Positions 50,646 to 61,302 of a stretch of DNA of 64,000 bases are shown in pieces. This stretch comes from Saccharomycopsis crataegensis. Its lineage: Eukaryota; Ascomycota; Saccharomycetes; Ascoideales; Saccharomycopsidaceae. The translations under genes were made by a program, and so were the position numbers. The stretch covers positions 310,001 to 374,000 of the forward strand of contig NW_027043819.1 in assembly GCF_037102585.1 (NCBI RefSeq), given 5' to 3'. The stretch's first letter is position 1, and the number at the start of each line of letters is the position of its first letter. The notes below the pieces were generated by a model. The model was not told the origin of the DNA and did no database searches. It worked only from the letters and a program-made list of their open reading frames with translations.

Positions 50646-52919
50646 TCATGACTTATAACCAACATTTTTAGCACCGCTACCGTAATTCGCAATATTCATT
50701 CTGCTGTTATTAGTTGTAGGTTTTCCGGCATATAATTGATTTATTGATCTGGCCCGCATAACCAGTTTAGTTGCGCTTGGCTTACTGGAAGTTATACTTG
50801 AATTAGAAGTCGATGATTTGATAGTTGGTTTGGCGAAGCTGGAACTGGAAGTTGATTGTTTGATATTTTGTTTGGTGAAGCTGGAACTTGAAGATGATGG
50901 CTTGATAGTTGGTTTGGTGAAGTTGGTGCTAGAATCTGATTTTGTCAAGTAGCCATTTAGGCTTGTTTTGGAAGATTGTCTGCTCAATGATGCAACTGTT
51001 GGTTGACGAAATCTTGGAATGGATGATTTTTTCGTCAATTTGGGTTCGCATTGATCTAAATCCATAGTTTTGGTACTAGCACTTCTTGTTGGGTTTGATT
51101 TCCCTGTCTGCTTCACTGTGTTTTTGAGATTTCCAATACTTCTTGCTGGTTTGAGGGTATTCTGAACAGTTCTTGGTTTTTCAGCAGTCCGTAGATTACC
51201 ATAAGATTTAGTGCTTGCACGACTAAGTGGTTTAGCGAAGCCCTGATTATGCATGGAATTGGTACTCCCAGAGCTGCTAGCTGATGATCCACTGAATTGC
51301 CGCGAGCTGAATACACTGTCACTACCACTTGCAGATCTTGAACTGCTGGTAGAATTGTTAGAATTACTTAAAACCCTGGCTTTGCTCAAAGATTTTGAAG
51401 CGCTAAAGCGAGCGTGAGGCTGAGGTGGCTGTTTGTGAGTTTCAAATTTCTTAACAGGTCTAGACCCTCCAAGTATTCTCGAATTTGGATTCAATACCGG
51501 CTTCTTCATAGGACCATGCATTCTAGCATTTTTAGTAGTATTCCTGTTCAAATTATCAGTAATATTTTGCTCTGGAATAATTTTTTTTTTGAAATCATCT
51601 TCTTTGGTCATCAGGGTATCAAGTAATGAATCATCGTGATCACTATTTATGTCAGCATCATTGAAACGCCTAAGCATGGAAAAATCAACTGTTTGATCCA
51701 TTTTGTCGAGTCTCATTGAAAGCTCAATTTCAGTTACTTCCGGTTTTGATGGTGGCTCGTTTAGCATCGATGATCTGGGTGCTATTCTCAATGGCTCTAT
51801 TGGTTTATCATCTTCTAAATAATGTTTCATTTCCAATTCCCTCATCTCCTTATCACTAGCGAGTTGATTCATAGCAGCAAGTTCAGATTTAAGATTCATT
51901 GCAGGCTTTTCTAAAGCTTCACCCAAAATATCTTGGACTTCTCTTTCTGCCATCTCGAGCGAATTCTCATAGCAATCGCTATCTGATATGATCTTATTTT
52001 CATTATTGTTAGATTTTAAATCAATATTAATCTCGGTTTGATGTTTTGGGGATTTGAAGCTCTCGGGAACTTCTCGTGGACCTATAAGGGTTCTTCTTCT
52101 CTTCAGAGCACTACCAAGATCAATATTGGATGAACGTTTGACTTGCTTTACAGGAGTTCTGACACCGCCATCTTCATGGGCTTTTTCCGTAACTCCTGCT
52201 GGGCTTGCGACTAAAGCAGTATCAACTGGAATCACTATATTTTTCTGTTCGGCTAGTTCTTCTGGTTTCTCTTTTTCAATTTCTTTTCTAGGCATTGGCT
52301 CGGGTGACATTTTTCTCTTTTCCTTTGATCTGAAAACTGAATCACTGGTGCTGCCTTCTTGAAGCTGTTTTCTTCTTCTAATAGCACTATAATGATTGGT
52401 TATTGATTCCATCTTATTGAATTGCTTCTGATGGATGGCGTTGAATCTTCTCTGTACTGGGCTCATATTCTGCAATTGTTTTTCATTGGATCTATTCTCG
52501 ATATCATCTAAGCCCGCGCCATTGGCGATATCATTGGAAAATTTCTCAGCCTTTTTCGTTAATTCATCAAGCACCGAGGTACTAAGTTTCTGACTATAGC
52601 CTGCCATTTCCAACACCTGTTTTTCGTTATCCATGTTAAGCGATGCTTTGGAATCATTGGCACTCAACTTGTAAAATGGCGATTTTCTGATTTGATTATC
52701 ACTATCCCGTGAGAGAGTAGCATTTCCACTTAAGGTATGAAGAGCATTAGAACCAGAACCAATGTTGGACCTTGCTGGTGAGTATTTTAATTGCGGTGAT
52801 GCCTTACTTGATTCGTGCTTCTTGAATGCCGGAGATCGAAGAGGACTTCTAGGGAAGTCAGTATACGCCAAAAATTGCTTTTTGACCTTATCAAGAGGAA
52901 TGGGCGATAGTTCTGACAT
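50646..52919 (-). CDS. Unrecognised Ser/Lys-rich, mostly disordered protein, 757 aa
   Basis: I do not recognise this protein. It is basic, rich in Ser, Lys and Pro, and predicted disordered except for two short helical stretches: about residues 80-175 (VLDELTKKAEKFSNDI and SPVQRRFNAIHQKQFNKMES, then ITNHYSAIRRRKQ) and about 320-370 (EMAEREVQDILGEALEKP). It has several SP and TP sites (SPLRSPAFKK, SPEPMPRK, RTPVKQ), a basic KRRRTL and a C-terminal half full of Ser-Arg/Ser-Lys repeats, including about three 14-residue units (TKPTIK-like) from a 42-bp DNA repeat. Composition resembles microtubule- or spindle-associated CDK substrates, and the HQKQFNKMESI segment recalls short motifs in such proteins, but this is inference. 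The ATG at 52919 opens the frame. Confidence 0.85.
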   Translation of the reverse strand: MSELSPIPLDKVKKQFLAYTDFPRSPLRSPAFKKHESSKASPQLKYSPARSNIGSGSNALHTLSGNATLSRDSDNQIRKSPFYKLSANDSKASLNMDNEKQVLEMAGYSQKLSTSVLDELTKKAEKFSNDIANGAGLDDIENRSNEKQLQNMSPVQRRFNAIHQKQFNKMESITNHYSAIRRRKQLQEGSTSDSVFRSKEKRKMSPEPMPRKEIEKEKPEELAEQKNIVIPVDTALVASPAGVTEKAHEDGGVRTPVKQVKRSSNIDLGSALKRRRTLIGPREVPESFKSPKHQTEINIDLKSNNNENKIISDSDCYENSLEMAEREVQDILGEALEKPAMNLKSELAAMNQLASDKEMRELEMKHYLEDDKPIEPLRIAPRSSMLNEPPSKPEVTEIELSMRLDKMDQTVDFSMLRRFNDADINSDHDDSLLDTLMTKEDDFKKKIIPEQNITDNLNRNTTKNARMHGPMKKPVLNPNSRILGGSRPVKKFETHKQPPQPHARFSASKSLSKARVLSNSNNSTSSSRSASGSDSVFSSRQFSGSSASSSGSTNSMHNQGFAKPLSRASTKSYGNLRTAEKPRTVQNTLKPARSIGNLKNTVKQTGKSNPTRSASTKTMDLDQCEPKLTKKSSIPRFRQPTVASLSRQSSKTSLNGYLTKSDSSTNFTKPTIKPSSSSSSFTKQNIKQSTSSSSFAKPTIKSSTSNSSITSSKPSATKLVMRARSINQLYAGKPTTNNSRMNIANYGSGAKNVGYKS
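50818..50945. repeat. About three imperfect 42-bp tandem repeats in the unrecognised gene
   Basis: Units starting near 50821, 50863 and 50905 share GATAGTTGGTTTGG-like sequence and encode FTKPTIK-type 14-residue blocks separated by Ser runs. Confidence 0.75.
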
Positions 52920-53399
52920 GTGCGTTATTTTATTTTAATAAAGTATGTGATGATCTGAACAACCCAATGTGGTAGCCTTTGGAATAAAGAAGCCTGATTT
53001 TTTCCTATTTTTTTTTTCTGTGTGTTTATTTTGCTTTGTTTGTTTTGGTTTGACCTTTTTGGGTCGCATCATTATTTTTTTAGTTACGCAGCACTGTTGG
53101 AATTAGTAGACAGAAATGGGGGAAACAGCTGCCACAACGATTGAAACTTGTGCCTAACGGTATTAATATAACTGCAGTGATAAATAAATATTTGGTGCTA
53201 ATTATCTGGTAGTGTCATATTTATTTGGCAAGAGCATCTCAACAATTTGTAGATCACTACGTGATGTGTGTTAGAAGCCCCTTGGTGACATAAAGGAAGA
53301 TTTGGGTGGAAATTTTTTTGTCTGTCATCAAAAACTTGATGGATCCAGGATTAAGGAAGCCTCACTTAGTACCAATAGAATATATTATTAGATAGAAGA
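52920..53399. other. Divergent promoter of the unrecognised gene and PLP1
   Basis: 480 bp with T runs near 53005 and 53070; no specific site recognised. Confidence 0.5.
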
Positions 53400-54098
53400 A
53401 TGGGTGATAAAGGTTTAGAATTATTAGAAAAATATCAAGATGAGTTAATTGGCCGCAAACTCAACTCGCAGAACATTGATCCAGACTCAGATCTCAGTGA
53501 TTCGGAAATTCTTCAGCAGTTGGAGGATGAGATCGAAAATGGCAATGATGGGTTTATTGATAATTATAGGGCTAAGAGACTTGAACAGCTTTCCACTGAC
53601 CTTAAGGAAACAAGAAAGAACCTTAGAGAAGACCCGGATACTGGAATGTTAGTTGAGATCCACGACGAAGGTCAACTAATGAGACTTTCATCAACTACCC
53701 CAGCCATTGTAATACATTTCTATCAAGCACATTTCCGCACTTGTTCTCTTCTTAACTCGAAGCTCGAAATTCTCGCCTCAAAAAACCCCGGCACGAAATT
53801 CGTTTTCATTTCCGCAACAAAATGTCCATTTCTTGTAACAAAACTAAAGATCGATGTTTTACCGTGCGTAATAACTTACGTGAAAGGTGTTGAAACTGGT
53901 AGATTGGTCGGATTACAGGGACTAAAATATGATGAAAGAACAGGAGATTTGGATATTTCACTTTTAGAAAATTACTTATACAATACAAGAGCTTTGCAGA
54001 AAAAAGCTATCAATATCTATTCAGTGTCCAAAGACAAGATGAAGACAAATATTCTGAATGATGACGATGATGAAGATGATGATGACTTTTTTGATTGA
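53400..54098 (+). CDS. PLP1: Phosducin-like protein Plp1 (TXNDC9 type), 232 aa
   Basis: Thioredoxin-fold cochaperone of the CCT chaperonin that promotes tubulin and actin folding. Seen: an N-terminal helical region with DNYRAKRLEQLSTDLKE, as in the family's YRxxRxxxL motif, then the thioredoxin-like domain (about residues 75-200): TTPAIVIHFYQAHFRTCSLL, KFVFISATKCPFLVTKLKID and VLPCVITYVKGVETGRLVGL. The redox CxxC is absent, as expected for phosducin-like proteins. The tail is an Asp-rich run (DDDDEDDDDFFD). Size matches S. cerevisiae Plp1 (230 aa). Confidence 0.9.
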   Translation: MGDKGLELLEKYQDELIGRKLNSQNIDPDSDLSDSEILQQLEDEIENGNDGFIDNYRAKRLEQLSTDLKETRKNLREDPDTGMLVEIHDEGQLMRLSSTTPAIVIHFYQAHFRTCSLLNSKLEILASKNPGTKFVFISATKCPFLVTKLKIDVLPCVITYVKGVETGRLVGLQGLKYDERTGDLDISLLENYLYNTRALQKKAINIYSVSKDKMKTNILNDDDDEDDDDFFD

Positions 54099-54313
54099 AC
54101 ATTTCCTACCCTTTTTGGCTAATGTGCAAAATTCCCATTAGTCAATAATTTTGGTTCGATTGGTGAAAGTAAATTGGTTGGTAGAGCTAACTTTTATGTT
54201 TCCAATGATGCCATTTCCCCATATCCGATCTTACAAGCAGATTTAGCCTCATGACAAACTCGCCTGCGAACGCAATGTTCATAATCTATAAAAATAAAAA
54301 AAAAATAGTAAAT

Positions 54314-56215
54314 TTAACTAAATTCCTTAATTTCATAATGTAATTCAGCCAATTTGTTGCTGATATCCATAAACAAATAAAACTCCTCGTTGATACTATC
54401 CACCAAATGCTTCATTTTGTTGTTAATGAGGCTTTCAAGATCATTGCCCACAGTGTCTTTGGAATCACTCTTAGTAGTGCTTGTAGGTAAGAATCCATAA
54501 GATAGTAATAAATCGCTCGAAGATTTCTCAGTTTCATTCAAAGATGACTCGATGTCATTCACCAAAGAGTTCAATTCCATGAATTTCAGGTTGAACTCGA
54601 TTAGTTTCGTTTGGAAGAAAGTCAACAAATAATTGGAGGATATTATTGATGAAGAATCTTTCTTCATGTTTGGGGTTAATGAAGAAAAATCAATGACCGA
54701 AGAAGATATATTTGTATTATTCAATAAATCATTTAAGGAACCTAACGGGGAGTCTTTTTCTGAAATTTCTGGTAATACAGGCTCTGACGGATCTTTGGTC
54801 ACAGCACCATTTTTGGTACTCTTAGAAGCATCAGAGGAAGCGCCACCCTCGGTAAAGTAATTAATTAGCAAAGTGAAATGTTTACTTATTTTAATCAACT
54901 CATTTGTTTCTTGTTTTAATCCTTCCAAGTTCTTGACATCGTTCAATAAACTACTGTTAACCTTTTGGTAATTCACGGTCAAGTAATTAATGTCTTTTGG
55001 GATAGAATTAACCAATTCTTCATGTTTTGCTTGTTCAAGTTTTAATGTTTCGCATATCTGAACCTGCGTGTTGATGTAATCATTTAATTGTTTTAATTGA
55101 AGCTGATAGTCTTGAGGCAATTCTGCCACACGAGTCATCAAAGTTATAGGAATGGCTGGTTGCTGAGTACCCTGTTGTTGTTGACCACCAAATAAAGAAC
55201 CAGTATTGGTAGTATTACTATTATTACTTCCAAACAATCCACCGGAGCTGGATGTATTATTATTACCACCAAAGAGACTACCGCTATTCTTGTTTCCAAA
55301 AAGACCTCCGCCAGTTGTTGTGCTGGTTGTAGGTTTATTTCCAAAAAGACCTCCAGTAGTCGCTGGCTTGTTGCCAAAAAGACCTCCACTTGAAGTATTT
55401 GTCGCATTAGCATTAGCATTGTTATTACCAAAAAGACCACCTGTGGTACCTGTGGCAGCTGGCTTGTTTCCAAAAAGACCGCCACTGGTATTGCCAGCGG
55501 TATTAGTGCCATTTCCAAAGAGACCACCAGAACTGGTATTAGTCGCCGATTTGTTTCCAAAAAGACCGCCTGTTGAGTTATTGGCGTTATTATTGTTGTT
55601 GTTACCAAATAACCCTCCGGAACTAGTGTTAGCATTGTTATTGTTATTATTTCCAAATAATCCGCCAGAACTAGTATTAGCATTGTTATTGTTATTATTT
55701 CCAAATAATCCGCCAGAACTAGTATTAGCATTGTTATTGTTATTATTTCCAAATAATCCGCCAGAACTAGTATTAGCAGTATTTTTATTATTATTTCCAA
55801 ATAATCCACCAGAACTAGTATTAGTATTATTATTGTTGTTGTTGCCAAATAACCCTCCAGAGCTAGTATTGGCAGTATTGTTATTATTATTTCCAAATAA
55901 TCCACCAGTGTTGTTATTATTGTTGTTTCCGAATAATCCGCCAGAACTGGTGTTAGCATTGTTATTGTTATTATTATTGTTATTACCAAATACGCCCCCA
56001 GAGTTAGTATTAGTGTTGTTGTTGTTGTTGTTTCCAAAAAGACCACCCGTTGAGTTGGTATTATTTGATCCTCCAAACAATCCTCCAGTAGCGGGTTTAC
56101 TAGGGGTACTCAAATTGTTGTTATTATTTCCGAACAATCCACCTCCATTTTGATTACCAGAATTGTTAGATGTATTGAACCCAAAAGCAGGCTTTGATGC
56201 AGATGAACCAAACAT
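54314..56215 (-). CDS. NUP49: GLFG nucleoporin Nup49, 633 aa
   Basis: Central-channel FG nucleoporin of the Nsp1-Nup57-Nup49 complex. The start is the ATG at 56215 (MFGSSASKPAFGFN), as GLFG nucleoporins commonly begin MFG. Residues about 20-350 hold about 19 GLFG repeats plus GVFG and SLFG variants, separated by Asn/Thr/Ser spacers; eight consecutive units are close copies of a 16-residue block. The C-terminal coiled-coil region begins TRVAELPQDYQLQLKQLNDY and continues with SIPKDINYLTVNYQKVNSSL, in the same order as S. cerevisiae Nup49 (TRITDLPQELKEKIESLDSY, SVPNDVNFLERKFKTTNQYL), which favours Nup49 over Nup57. The rest is helical to the end. Confidence 0.85.
   Translation of the reverse strand: MFGSSASKPAFGFNTSNNSGNQNGGGLFGNNNNNLSTPSKPATGGLFGGSNNTNSTGGLFGNNNNNNTNTNSGGVFGNNNNNNNNNANTSSGGLFGNNNNNNTGGLFGNNNNNTANTSSGGLFGNNNNNNTNTSSGGLFGNNNKNTANTSSGGLFGNNNNNNANTSSGGLFGNNNNNNANTSSGGLFGNNNNNNANTSSGGLFGNNNNNNANNSTGGLFGNKSATNTSSGGLFGNGTNTAGNTSGGLFGNKPAATGTTGGLFGNNNANANATNTSSGGLFGNKPATTGGLFGNKPTTSTTTGGGLFGNKNSGSLFGGNNNTSSSGGLFGSNNSNTTNTGSLFGGQQQQGTQQPAIPITLMTRVAELPQDYQLQLKQLNDYINTQVQICETLKLEQAKHEELVNSIPKDINYLTVNYQKVNSSLLNDVKNLEGLKQETNELIKISKHFTLLINYFTEGGASSDASKSTKNGAVTKDPSEPVLPEISEKDSPLGSLNDLLNNTNISSSVIDFSSLTPNMKKDSSSIISSNYLLTFFQTKLIEFNLKFMELNSLVNDIESSLNETEKSSSDLLLSYGFLPTSTTKSDSKDTVGNDLESLINNKMKHLVDSINEEFYLFMDISNKLAELHYEIKEFS
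55560..55940. repeat. 48-bp minisatellite in NUP49 GLFG region
   Basis: About eight consecutive 48-bp units, three of them essentially identical (starting near 55651, 55699 and 55747), each encoding GGLFG plus an Asn run and ANTSS or a close variant. Confidence 0.85.
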
Positions 56216-57301
56216 AATCAATTGATTATTTGTCTATCTAGTTTACCTTGTTTCCAATGACCTGATGGTGTTGATGAAGATTTTGTGAAAGAAAAAAAAA
56301 AAAAAAAAATAAAAAATTCATAAAAATCATGTGACCAAATAATGCACTGTAAATCTTGAAGATTATTACACACTATACGATGGAGTAGACATCGTTTCTT
56401 TATATTATTATTGTGAATATCTTCATTCAAAGGGTATTAATATTTGTATATTGGATTAGAAATCATCTTGGAATATGGGAAAGAATTGGAGCTGCCAACT
56501 GATAAGTAAATTTAAATATTATTACAGACTCTCCCAAGAAAAGAAATCGCGTAAGAAATATAGCGCCAGAGGTGCAAACAACATGATACTAACAATAGAC
56601 TGTAGACAGCATAATACTGAGACTTCCCATAAGAAGAATTTGCATTACGGTACTGGTAATAATCAGAAAAGAAATTTTAAAATCAATGATAACTATTGCG
56701 TCGTTCTAACTTTTTGCTCAACTCTTTAAAATTTCTCAAGTCCTCTTTTTAACAAACTTGTTAATTCCAGTTAAACTAAGTAGTGCAAGTTGTCGTTTTG
56801 CCCTTTCAATAGTTGATTTTCCAATTCTTTCCTAGCATTCAAGCTCATAAAAAATAATTCACCACTTTTGCCTAAAATTCTTTGCTTTATCGAAAGCTAA
56901 TTCACAGGAAAAGTGGTTTTAGGTTCGAGTAGTGGCAATAAAAGGTAATTTGAGTAAGTAACCTTTCTGGCTAGGTCCTCAAATTAAACAGCATTAGAAT
57001 CTGAAATTCTTTACCAACTGCAATCTTGAGTTGAAGTTTACACGAATGGCTTTCACAAACAAAGTTTTACTTGGTTCTTTCCCTGGATTAAAATTTAAGG
57101 TTTTGATTTATTCATGTACACTAGTATACGTTGTGATATCGTACAAGTATAGCAAAACTGGGGTCTGCATGGACTATAAATGAAAACACTGTAGTAACTT
57201 TACCGCCCAAGTAATCTACACAAGTAATAGTAAAAATGGAAAAAAAAAAAAAAAAGGAGCTTCAAGTTAAAGTACGTGTTTGTATATTGTTAAAGAAAGA
57301 A
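56216..57301. other. 1.1 kb spacer between NUP49 promoter and RRP4 3' end
   Basis: NUP49 lies to the left on the minus strand, so its promoter is here, with an 18-bp A run at 56292-56309. A plus-strand open frame of 84 codons (56475-56729, MGKNWSCQLI) has no recognisable features and I do not call it. Another A run lies at about 57239-57255. No RNA gene recognised. Confidence 0.5.
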
Positions 57302-58324
57302 TTAGGATCCACGCATTTTTTCACCATTCAAAACATCATTACTAATATTTTCCATCACTTCGGGCTCTGTTAAGCTCCCTAAACTTCCATACGCCATACT
57401 GGCTTCATATGCCATATTGATTCTTGATTCATTGATTCCAATTTGACTATGAGCAAGAGCCTGTATAGCATTACGATATCTGATAATATTTGACCTAATA
57501 GCGTCACTGATGTTTTCGTCATTTTTATCGGAGTAAATTTCCCATGAGGATTCTTCTTCTAACCTTGTCAAAGAGACAGATCCCGAGCCGACTTGATAAC
57601 CTGATTGTCTTCCCATTACTCCAGATTGCAACTTGCTTGCCGTTGAAGCCGTACTATCTGTCTTGAGTCTATTATCCACGGTTGGGGTTTTGTAAATCCA
57701 TATATACCCGTTCACACCCAATATTATGCTAACATTACCCTGTAAAACAAAACTATGATTTTTACTCCTTATAATTAAAGATCTTGGAACAGATAAGAAG
57801 ATACCGTTCTTGAGTTTCCCGTATTTTAGAGATCTTGTATGTAATGATGCGCTACCATCCTGAAATAATGATTGAACTTCACAATTAAGCAAATCCCCTT
57901 CTTTCAACATGTTTCTCATAGTTAACTCATCAGTGTCGGACTTACGTCTAAGAATCCCACCAGGCAAATTCACTGATCCCAACAATAGAACAGCATCAGA
58001 CCTAGCACCAATATCCACTTTCCATCGTCTGTTACCCACTTCAATTACTCTTCCAATGATATGATCACCAGTTTCCGGTGTGTATCTTCCCTTTAATGGT
58101 TTAACACTAAGTAACTTGTTCACTTTAAGAATAGTTCCTGCTACAGAAGAGTAGGTTTTGTTTCCTAAGGCAAATGTACCATGACCTCTCATCCATACTG
58201 TGTCTTCAGTGATCAACTCACCAGGGGTAACTATTTGATCGTTATTTGAGACATCTTCCATCTCCTCATCTTCATCATTGAGGCCTTTATTATTATTAAA
58301 TTTTGAGATAGTTATTATTTCCAT
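57302..58324 (-). CDS. RRP4: Exosome cap subunit Rrp4, 340 aa
   Basis: RNA-binding cap protein of the nuclear and cytoplasmic exosome. The chosen start is the ATG at 58324 (MEIITISKFNN), which lines up with S. cerevisiae Rrp4 (MSEVITITKRN); an upstream in-frame extension is possible but unlike the family. Seen: QIVTPGELITEDTVWMRGHG, TYSSVAGTILKVNKLLSVKP, LKGRYTPETGDHIIGRVIEV, GNRRWKVDIGARSDAVLLLG, SVNLPGGILRRKSDTDEL, EVQSLFQDGSASLHTRSLKY and the KH-like segment ILGVNGYIWI. The NTD, S1 and KH domains are all present; length is close to the 359-aa S. cerevisiae protein. It is divergent from TRM5. Confidence 0.97.
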   Translation of the reverse strand: MEIITISKFNNNKGLNDEDEEMEDVSNNDQIVTPGELITEDTVWMRGHGTFALGNKTYSSVAGTILKVNKLLSVKPLKGRYTPETGDHIIGRVIEVGNRRWKVDIGARSDAVLLLGSVNLPGGILRRKSDTDELTMRNMLKEGDLLNCEVQSLFQDGSASLHTRSLKYGKLKNGIFLSVPRSLIIRSKNHSFVLQGNVSIILGVNGYIWIYKTPTVDNRLKTDSTASTASKLQSGVMGRQSGYQVGSGSVSLTRLEEESSWEIYSDKNDENISDAIRSNIIRYRNAIQALAHSQIGINESRINMAYEASMAYGSLGSLTEPEVMENISNDVLNGEKMRGS

Positions 58325-58580
58325 TTTTTGTACTACACTTTGTTTTTTGAATGTTTCTTTGATTTCGAGCAGTCTATAATTTTGTTCATCTGCTCTTCTT
58401 CTGAAATTTTTTTGAAGAGCAGAGCACCAGGGCTCTTTGTGCAAACAGCCGAAATTTTTTATTTTTCCTCCTCACCATAAATCAAGATTTAATCATCGGA
58501 GAAATCAAGCCAAATAGCAGCAAACTATTAAATTTTTATAGAGGTTTACCTCTAGTACCTTCTTTTTTTTTGTATTGCCT

Positions 58581-60053
58581 ATGAATTTTATTCGCAAAGC
58601 TTCGATACGTTTTCCTATACATTTTTACTCAAGAACGCGGACCATGTCAACTGCCTACATTCCAACATTACCGGAGAAATATTTACCTCCAATCCATAGA
58701 AATGGAACGACGTTGAATAAAGAATTATTCCATAAGAAAGTCGATCTTATCGCCGTGTTTTTCCCTGACAGCAGACGTCTCCAGGGCTTTGTAAAAGCTT
58801 ACAAATCCGAGTTTTTGAATTTAAGAGGAACTTCAAATATTGCCAAAGATCCTACGAATCCTCAAAGAAAGGTGGTTTTACTTAATGATAAAGTCACTTC
58901 TGTTGATTTGAACTCAGATAATGTGCAACAGAATTTGGCTAGTGAGGCAGTTAATTTCCTCAAGGAAAGTGAAGCTGTTCTTGAGCCATATGAATTGCAG
59001 TTGAATTATGATTTCTGGAGATTAGAAGAGATCTTGACTGCTACTTTACCAGAAGATTTGCTTGAAGAAATCCCTTCAAGTTTCACTATTGTTGGCCATA
59101 TTGCCCATTTCAATTTAAAGGAAAACTACTTGCCATATAAGCATCTTATTGGACAGGCAGTGATCGATAAGAATCCAAAAATCAAAACTGTGGTGAATAA
59201 GACTAGTTCTATTGGTACTGAATTTAGAACTTTCCCTATGGAAGTTATTGCCGGTGAAGAAAGATTTGATGTTGAGCAATCTGAGCTGGGTTGTGTATTT
59301 AAATTCAATTTCAAAAATGTATATTGGAACTCGAGATTGCAAGGTGAACATAATCGTTTAATTGAAACTTATTTCAAAAAAGGTGAGGTTGTTTGCGATG
59401 TTATGGCAGGTGTTGGGCCATTTGCTGTTCCAGCAGGGAGAAATAAAACAATGGTTATGGCTAATGACTTGAATCCAGAAAGTTACAAGTATTTGGTGCA
59501 CAATTCGAAATCAAACAGAGCCACTGATTTCGTAAAATGTTTTAATATCGACGGTGCTGAAATGATTAAGAAATCGTCGCAATTATTAATGGATTGGTAT
59601 GATGAGAAGGAAGGAAAAATTACTTATCAATTGGGCTCAAGAAGCAAGAAAAGAAGAGGACAGGATTCAAAGAAAATTGAGACTGCAACTGAAACCTTAG
59701 AGATGCCAAGATACATTAGCCATTACGTTATGAACTTACCAGATAGTGCCTTGACATTCCTTGACAACTACGTTGGTATTTACTCAAATGAAACTTACAA
59801 GCAATTTATTAAGGACAAGGAATTCAAATTACCATATGTTCACGTTTATTGTTTTGAAAAGTTCTCTCAAGATGAAGTGCCAGTACCAACTATTGAAGAT
59901 TTAGAAGGCAGAGTTCATAAAAGAATCAATGAAATCATGCAACATACTTTTGAAAAGAGCTATCTTAAGTTCCATTTAGTGAGAAAAGTTGCACCTTCAA
60001 AGTATATGTTTTGCGTTAGTTTCATTTTGCCTGAAGAGCTTGCGTTCAAATGA
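58581..60053 (+). CDS. TRM5: tRNA (guanine37-N1)-methyltransferase Trm5, 490 aa
   Basis: Methylates G37 next to the anticodon, preventing +1 frameshifting; also starts wybutosine synthesis. The first ATG is at 58581 and a second in-frame ATG lies at 58644 (MSTAYIPTLPEKYLPP). The 21 residues between them (MNFIRKASIRFPIHFYSRTR) are basic and free of acidic residues, as in a mitochondrial presequence, suggesting two isoforms as in S. cerevisiae Trm5. Class I-like Trm5 motifs: FTIVGHIAHFNLKENYLPYK, KTSSIGTEFRTFPMEVIAGE, NVYWNSRLQGEHNRLIE, VVCDVMAGVGPFAVPAG for SAM binding near residue 272, MANDLNPESYKYL, and YVMNLPDSALTFLD. Its single CTG codon (59286) sits in the E-x-GCVFKF segment where the S. 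cerevisiae protein has Ser. Confidence 0.95.
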   Translation: MNFIRKASIRFPIHFYSRTRTMSTAYIPTLPEKYLPPIHRNGTTLNKELFHKKVDLIAVFFPDSRRLQGFVKAYKSEFLNLRGTSNIAKDPTNPQRKVVLLNDKVTSVDLNSDNVQQNLASEAVNFLKESEAVLEPYELQLNYDFWRLEEILTATLPEDLLEEIPSSFTIVGHIAHFNLKENYLPYKHLIGQAVIDKNPKIKTVVNKTSSIGTEFRTFPMEVIAGEERFDVEQSELGCVFKFNFKNVYWNSRLQGEHNRLIETYFKKGEVVCDVMAGVGPFAVPAGRNKTMVMANDLNPESYKYLVHNSKSNRATDFVKCFNIDGAEMIKKSSQLLMDWYDEKEGKITYQLGSRSKKRRGQDSKKIETATETLEMPRYISHYVMNLPDSALTFLDNYVGIYSNETYKQFIKDKEFKLPYVHVYCFEKFSQDEVPVPTIEDLEGRVHKRINEIMQHTFEKSYLKFHLVRKVAPSKYMFCVSFILPEELAFK

Positions 60054-60247
60054 ATTTATGCGGACACAAAAAATCTTTTTTTTTACTAATTAAATATAAA
60101 TAGAAACAAATAAAGAAATAAACAGTGTATCATATTTTTATCCCACTAAAATATTTACATGCAATTTTCTATAAAACTTCTAATGTACAAATATATTAAC
60201 CCCCTATTAATGAAATAAATAAAACTAAGAAACAAAAAATAATAGAT

Positions 60248-61302
<1,055 letters not shown>

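Noticed and set aside
54150-54165. GGTTCGATTGG resembling a tRNA B box downstream of PLP1
   Set aside because: No A box at the right distance and no cloverleaf stems.
55144-56153. Long frames on both strands across the NUP49 repeat
   Set aside because: They are shadows of the 48-bp repeat; only the GLFG frame, with its coiled-coil C-terminus, resembles a known protein.
56475-56729. 84-codon plus-strand frame in the NUP49-RRP4 spacer
   Set aside because: No recognisable domain, isolated, composition close to random for the local base content.
56918-56932. GGTTCGAGTAG resembling a tRNA B box
   Set aside because: Flanks do not form a T stem or acceptor stem, and no A box was found.
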